A stretch of DNA of 64,000 bases from Acanthococcus lagerstroemiae (lineage: Eukaryota; Arthropoda; Insecta; Hemiptera; Eriococcidae), in NCBI GenBank assembly GCA_031841125.1, contig CM063114.1, forward strand, positions 34,059,574 through 34,123,573, read 5' to 3'. A program made the translations under genes and the position numbers. Position 1 is the stretch's first letter. Every line of letters starts with the position of its first letter. Positions 58,318 through 64,000 of this stretch are shown piece by piece. The notes under the pieces were generated by a model that did not search any database, was not told where the DNA came from, and saw only the letters and a list, made by a program, of their open reading frames with translations.

Positions 58318-60402
58318 CTGTAAAATCGAACAAGTAAATGAATTAAACGGGGGAATCCAAATGTTTTAAGATATCGCTATTCGGTAACTCTTTAGCTAAA
58401 AAAGACAGAGTTAGTTCGGCTGATTCCATAATCGTGAACTTCACAAAAATTTGAGATTTGGTTCCCGACTGGATAGGCGTAAGAAGCAATTTAGAGGTCC
58501 GAATAACCATGTCAGGTCTCTCTTGGTCTAAGATTCAGATAAATGAGTAAGTTAAGAATTTAGAATGACTGTAGTTTTTAATACGGTCTAGCATAAATTA
58601 ACGCAGCACCAAGGATTAGTATACCAATTCAGATTAACAGAGGTTGGCTTAAAGCGGGATGTAATTTCTGTAGGTACATCAGTTGTAATATGGGCAGACT
58701 TTTGACCTTTCCTTAGTCGTTTCAATGAAATAGGTACATAATACATGGATTACTTTTGTAGATTTTCAAGATCTCCGATAGCGTAAATAGGAAAATTGTC
58801 TGAAGACAGATAAGTTGCCCAGGGGTAGATAATTTATAATTTTCTAAATAAAACTACAATATCTTTCAGTCCCTGGAGCACTAAAAATCAACATTTTCAT
58901 TTTTTTTTGGGGGGGGGGGCCTGGGACTAGATGTATCCCGCCCATATATCATATATGGGCTAGATAAATCCACTCCCTTCCTTACGCCGCTGTCTATGAA
59001 TTTGTTATTCGGTATTACTTGGACTTGAAGTTCAATGCGATGACATATAGGGAGGGGAGAAATCAACATTCTCATGAAATACATTAAAAAGCAGCGGGGT
59101 ATACATAGAGGGGGTATGGGGATATATTTTCTCAGAGCAAAGGGTAAAAGTGAAATTTCAGAACTTAATCCCTAATACATCTGAACTGGAAACGATATTA
59201 TTTGTTTTGTCAAGATAGATTTTGTCGTAAATTCTGTATAGATCCGCCACGATTTTACCTACAAAATTCTTATTCCTCCCGCATCCAAAAAAATTACAAA
59301 TATCATAGGTACTGGGTCTTATAATCACTGAGTCTGTATTTGATATATATTATTCTGACTCCAAGTTGAATTAATTACTGCGGAGCAGTCATTATCATAT
59401 TATGGCCAACTGTCATGTTAGCCATTCTTGAAACAAATATTGACAAAAAAATTCCTTTACTTTTTTGACACGACATTGATGTCAAATTTAATGTAGAATT
59501 TGATACAACTGACATGAAAGTCATATTGTCATGTGAATACCGATTTTTTGAATCAAATTCTGCGTCGACTCCGATGTAGAACACAGGATCGTGGCGAAGC
59601 GAATCGTATTGAGAGGGGACGCATTCCTCAGATGAAGGATCCCAAATGTCGCGATGGGGTGTGCGATTTTTTTTAAAAGGATTTGAGTTGTACAAACACA
59701 CAAAATGGGGGTCTTTTTGCATTTTTGAAATCCGATTTTCACTACTCGAACGATATTTTCTCATTTTTTCCCAGCTTGCCAACTTGACTGAGGGAATAGG
59801 GAAGGTTCTCCCCCGGTCGTTAAGCACCTGTGTGGAATTTCACCCACACTTGGATGTGAACACAGTAAGTCGACTATTGTACAGAATTCGACCGCAATGT
59901 CGTGTCAACGCAGTGACAGATTTCGAATATCGATAAAAAAAATCAATCAGCTGTTTCGAAGGATCACTGAACTATACTGAATAAGTACACTTCATTCCAG
60001 TCGTGCTTAAAATGTCCACTTACGCGTTGGTCACTAACAGTAAAAATTATGTTTAATCACTCTTTAACCCCCCTCCCCCATACATAACTAACATCCACGC
60101 ATTTGGTCATGACTTATTTTGTTACCCTCTTTTTCTCTATTTCTCTCTCACGTACCTAATGCGAAGTATATGTTAGGTTTCATGAAGTTTTTCAAAGCAT
60201 CCATTTCCTAATCTCATTTTGAAGAAATCTGTCGTTCATTTTCCGATAATTTTCAAACATAAATACAAAGTTGTAGCCGGATTACAACTTTTAGCAGCAT
60301 TCTAAACACACCAGCAACTCTTTTAATCCATTAGACAACGCCTAATATTTTCCAAGTGTGCGCTCAATCATTATTCGATAAATGTATTGATGTTATACTC
60401 AC
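58318..60402 (-). other. Likely 5' intron of the zinc-finger gene
   Basis: Bounded by donor CG|GTGAGT (minus strand, at 60402) and acceptor TTTTACAG (at 58318). It contains a 150-codon open frame on the minus strand (59375-59827) with no recognisable domain or splice support, taken as chance. Confidence 0.45.
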
Positions 60403-60700
60403 CGTATCATGGCGGACTAGAAATTCAGATGATACTCGTTCGGCACACGGTTGTTAAAAATTGCCATTTGAGCCGTACAACATTATCAATGGCTGCACAC
60501 TAAGCTAAATACAAAGAATAAAGATCGGTGTGTATCACTCTGTTCACCCTTCATTGTGGCGTTTTTCAGATAACATTTCTTTCGACTACCCCATCTATTC
60601 GTGCTCGTCAGTTGCGTAATAACTTCAGCGCAGGAACTGAAATCTGAATTCACCATTTCGAGACCATGCACCCGCATCCCTTTTTTGGCATTCGGCATTA
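60403..60700 (-). other. Candidate 5' UTR exon of the zinc-finger gene with a short upstream ORF
   Basis: On the minus strand GCCATGATACG is followed directly by a consensus donor GTGAGT at 60402-60397. Spliced to the exon beginning at 58317, the ATG at 60410 reads only nine codons before TAA, out of frame with the zinc-finger protein. It would therefore act as an upstream ORF within the leader. The 5' limit of the exon is unknown. Confidence 0.4.
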
Positions 60701-61568
60701 CGGTAGAACTTTTACCGCTTGCTTGTTATAGTTCAGCCACGATGAACATATTTACCCGCGTCGTTCGCGCTGAATTTCAGACCCGTGTACGTGTCCAACT
60801 CGAATAACTTCGAAGTAGGAATTCGTTTTTGGATAATATGAACCAACTAGCAGCTCTATCCTGTCAAATGTACAACTTTCTCTAGCTTTCGAAATGGGAT
60901 AGTTTTTTTTTTCTCGAAAATTTTCCTTCCCCAAAGTTAGCTCGAACGTACCTTCAAATCCACATTTTAAATGGGAGGTATGTACTTCATTGCTGATTGT
61001 TGGAAATCTAGTGTTCCCTACAGTTCAAATTGGTAGAGGAATCCTCACTGGTAGTAATTGGGTTGTTCAGGAAGGTTGGATCTACAAATGGCAGGGCCGT
61101 ATATTTACGTATATGCAACATAGACACGTGCTTAGGGTGGCAGATTTTCAACACTGGGGGGGGGGGATTACAATAGTCATGGGGGACTGGAACGCAAGAA
61201 TAGGAGAGCCGACTCGCCATAATCACAAAGTTTAGGCGAATTCAGGGTGGGGAAACAAATGTAAACGGAGATCGCCTAATAGATTTAGCTTTTGGGCAAA
61301 ATTAAAAAAAATAGTAAACACATTTCAGGATAAGCCAATGAAGAAAAGACAGACCTGGCGATTGCCAGACAACAAAATGATGGGCGAGATCCACCACTTT
61401 ACTATAGTAAACGATTTGAGGATGATTTAAGAATAATTATAAAACACCAGATTTCAAACAAATTTATTTTTTCGTCGGACCATGATGGCTAGAGCTGAAG
61501 TGGACTTCGCCCTCGGCTCTGATGGACTAAGAGGTACCAAGAATTCGGATACAGGGGGTAAATGTGTT

Positions 61569-61809
61569 CAGGGACGTACCGACAGGGGACATTTCGGCAG
61601 GGTTGGAAAAATCCAACAGGTCAAAAGTTTTTCTTTTCTTTTCTTTATTTTTTTGCATTGATACTTTTGGGAATTCAAGTTGAGAAGTTAGAAAAATCCA
61701 ACAAGTCAAAAGGTTTTTTCTTCTACTTTAACACTTGGAAATTTTGAGTTGAATCAGTTGGGACTTTCACTCCCCCCCCCCCCAGAAAAAACCCTTCGAT
61801 ACGTCCCTG
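61569..61809. mobile_element. CAGGGACGTA-ended MITE (hAT-like) inside the LINE
   Basis: The left end is CAGGGACGTACCG and the right end CGATACGTCCCTG. The interior holds a duplicated AAAATCCAACARGTCAAAAG block (61.61 and 61.69 kb) and a C run. The flanking octamers AATGTGTT and AATGAGAG agree at 5 of 8 positions, compatible with an aged 8-bp duplication. Confidence 0.65.
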
Positions 61810-62534
61810 AATGAGAGTTATACCTACATAAGTGCTGGGACGAGGCGAATGAAGCACTAAGGGTGGAAGACAACTCCTGCGTCGGGCTGCAAGAGGAATC
61901 CATCAAGGGGGTGGTAAGGCAACTCGACGTAAAGAGGGTCAAGACATTATCTACAATACAATTAGTGTAGAAACGAAAAGTCTTATGGGCAAAAGAACTG
62001 AAATCAGAGTAAGTCTAAGAAAGACCAGATCGAACTGCGTGAGCTCAAAAAATTAAAAAACAAATCAGAAATGATTTCAGGAAATACGACCAAACATTAA
62101 TTGCATAAATGCTTGAAGAAAGTGGTTCAAGCAGAAGGGTGCGTAGAGCTCTGCAAAATGGGCAAAATGTACTTCCGGCAATTAAAACTAAGAATACAAA
62201 AATGAAGTTATGTAGCAGAGAAGAAATAGTCAGGGAGGCTACTGAATTCTATAAAGACCTGTGCTCGTGCAAAGGGACCGAGACTGGCATTAGCACTAAG
62301 GAGGGAGGAAAAGGGTAAAGAGAGGAGACCCGGGGAATGAAATATTGGGATAGAACTGGGGGAGAAAGGGATGCCAGATATCCTAGATGACGAGGTAGGG
62401 AAAGCTCTTGTCACAGCAAGAAGGGAAATGGTAGGGGGCCTGATAAAATCGAAAATGAGATATTGAAGATCTTGGTTGGAGCTCTTGCACCCTTCATGAC
62501 CAGGTTGATCACCAGACTCGTTAGGACGGCATAA

Positions 62535-62733
62535 GGTAAAGTGTCCCAATATGGCTACCAGCAAATTGCAGGGATCCGATTCTTTTTTTTCTTTCAAAAT
62601 CTGGCTACACTGTAGGATTACATGAGCAACCTACTCAACATACTCGATGCTGAAAGTGACTGGTTCGTGCTTCGGATCCTGGCAATTGGCTGATGGCCAT
62701 ATTAAGAACCTGGCCATATTAGGACACCTTACC
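62535..62733. mobile_element. GGTAAAGTGTCC-ended MITE inside the LINE
   Basis: About 199 bp with ends GGTAAAGTGTCCCAATATGG and CCATATTAGGACACCTTACC. It is inserted after the LRT segment LITRLVRTA, with LINE-like codons resuming as IIRTAG beyond. Confidence 0.7.
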
Positions 62734-62828
62734 AATATAATCCGAACAGCTGGGTGGAATGATGGCAACGTGTGCACCATTCAGGTATGGTTCCCTCGAC
62801 TGTTTTAACCGACTCTAACGAACATAAA

Positions 62829-63068
62829 TGAAGGGTAAAGAATCAAAACTCGCATTTTTTGCCATTTTACTTCAAGAGCGCAAATAGGCAAAATACTGTA
62901 CACGGGTGCAGGAATATATCTTTGCTGCACCTGTGAATGTGCGATATGTATAACATACTCCACGTTCATAGGCGCAGCAAAGATATTCCTGCACTTGTGT
63001 ACAGTATTTTGCCTATTTGCGCCCTTGAAGTTAAATGGCAAATGTGAGTTTTGATTCTTTACCCTTCA
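62829..63068. mobile_element. 240-bp near-perfect palindrome (foldback MITE) inside the LINE
   Basis: The arms of about 105 bp start TGAAGGGTAAAGAATCAAAA and end TTTTGATTCTTTACCCTTCA. They meet around the TGCACCTGTGAATGTGCGAT region. AAATAGGCAAAATACTGTAC and CAGGAATATATCTTTGCTGC in the left arm are mirrored in the right with only a few changes. High arm identity suggests either recent insertion or strong selection against divergence; the former is more likely. Confidence 0.85.
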
Positions 63069-64000
63069 GTTAGCCTCTCCTCGAACATAAGCAAAATTCT
63101 AGTGGAAATAATAAAAAATAGAATAGATGGAATTTTGATGGGAAACAATCGAGACAACATGCAGGGTTCAAGAGGGTATGTTCAACCGTTGACCACATTT
63201 TCGCATTAAACCAAATCCTGGAGAAAACTAGGGAATTTAATACATGCCTTTAGGGCTTATGTTTATTGACTATAACAAAGCATTCGACTTCGGTACACCA
63301 CTAGGCAGTGTGGAAAGCTTTGGTCAAACAGGGAGTAGGAAAGGGCATAGTGGGGTCTTGAAGGGTATGTACGCAAAAACAACTGCGTTTGTGCGTTTGG
63401 ACAGAGCATGGGGAGATTTTTGGCATGAAAAAAGGGGTAAAACTGAGGGACCCACTCTTCCCGAATCTGTTTACTGCAGTACTGGAGGATAGTTTTAGGA
63501 AACTAAGTGGTGAAAACAGGGGGGAGAAAATTAATGGTCAGCGGCTGAACAATGCGCGGTTTGCCAACGAAATAGTGCTATTGAGTAACGATCTGGAAGA
63601 GCTGAGGGTCATGACAGAGGAACTGAGGATAGCAAGTGGGGGCGTGGGACTGACAATGAACACTTCCAAGACCAAAATAATGACTAATATAAAGGGGAAT
63701 GGAATCAGGTCAAGGGAGAGGAAATAGAAATGGCCAAAGAGTACAATTACCTTTGTTCAAATACATAAACGCTAGGGAGGGTAGAGGAAAATGAAGGCAT
63801 GGAAAAACTTCTGGGCTCACAGGGCATTTCTTAAAGTTAACTTATCCACTAAGACAAAAGTTAGAATTCTGGAGCCATGTGTGGTACCTACCTTCACCTA
63901 TGGAGCCCAAACGTGATCGCCAACAAAAGCTCAGAACGAGAGCATGAGAGTGACAATTTTTTAAGATGTTACGAAGTATCATGAAAATTAGGGTTAAAGA

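Larger units (their letters stand above)
60940..64000 (+). mobile_element. Third RTE-like LINE remnant, sense strand, 3' end beyond the window
   Basis: In order on the + strand are an endonuclease motif VMGDWNARIGEP (61.18 kb), a FQDKPMKKRQTWRLPDNK region (61.33 kb) and an SSRRVRRALQNGQN linker (62.13 kb). LDDEVGKALVTARREM with GGPDKIENEILK (62.38-62.47 kb), SLSSNISKILVEIIKNRIDG (63.07 kb) and motif A FIDYNKAFDFG (63.26 kb) follow, then KLRDPLFPNLF (63.44 kb) and a motif C position reading FANEIVLLSND (63.56 kb). The usual paired Asp of motif C is replaced by Asn-Glu, and stops and frameshifts abound, so it is dead. Three small inverted-repeat elements are inserted in it (61569-61809, 62535-62733, 62829-63068). 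Confidence 0.8.

Noticed and set aside
59375..59827. 150-codon minus-strand frame
   Set aside because: Internal to the probable zinc-finger 5' intron, no recognisable family and no supporting splice sites.

Overview
The window reads as animal nuclear DNA, most likely from an insect. Genes are split by GT-AG introns, introns run to many kilobases, base composition is A+T rich, and most of the length is transposon debris (RTE-like LINEs, hAT-type and other small inverted-repeat elements, tandem repeats). The species cannot be named from sequence alone; a hemipteran is only a guess.

Five protein-coding genes can be supported. (1) The 3' half of an AJM1/ajm-1 (apical junction component) gene lies on the + strand. 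Its exons at 5960-6183, 15649-15800, 21938-22167, 38477-38735 and 44967-46093 are separated by 6-16 kb introns and end in a MYND-type zinc finger plus a highly conserved C-terminal domain. (2) Dr1 (NC2-beta, TBP-binding transcription repressor) is a complete three-exon gene on the - strand at 50223-51066. (3) A small one-pass mitochondrial membrane protein of the UQCC4/CCSMST1 type (complex III assembly) is a complete two-exon gene on the + strand at 51695-52329, head-to-head with Dr1. (4) NTHL1 (endonuclease III-like base-excision repair glycosylase) is a complete four-exon gene on the - strand at 53003-54343, tail-to-tail with the UQCC4-like gene. (5) A four-finger C2H2 zinc-finger factor on the - strand at 56950-58290 has a likely 5' UTR exon near 60.4 kb.

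Layout. 1-4 kb holds an array of GGAAATTT/AAATTTCC-like repeats, a 2.3-kb TA-flanked foldback element and a 48/63-bp alternating minisatellite. 4-46 kb is the AJM1 gene. Its introns hold the recurring ACAGGGTGTCC-ended repeat family, a 410-bp tandem repeat, a three-level nest of inverted-repeat elements at 16.6-17.9 kb, two hAT-type elements with perfect 8-bp target duplications (24.7 and 37.6 kb), two antisense RTE-like LINE remnants (28.1-32.3 kb) and a pogo/Tigger-like end interrupted by another element. 46-60 kb is the compact gene-rich part. 61-64 kb is a third RTE-like LINE on the + strand, broken by three small inverted-repeat insertions.

The genes have unrelated housekeeping roles (junction architecture, transcription repression, respiratory-complex assembly, DNA repair, transcription). 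The only arrangement suggesting shared control is the Dr1/UQCC4 divergent pair. No wholly new multi-gene system was found. The most unusual observations are the foldback element with its readable empty site, the nested elements, the reading-frame-preserving hairpin inserted in the 3' LINE, the phase gap between the last two AJM1 exons and the probable mitochondrial leader on NTHL1.
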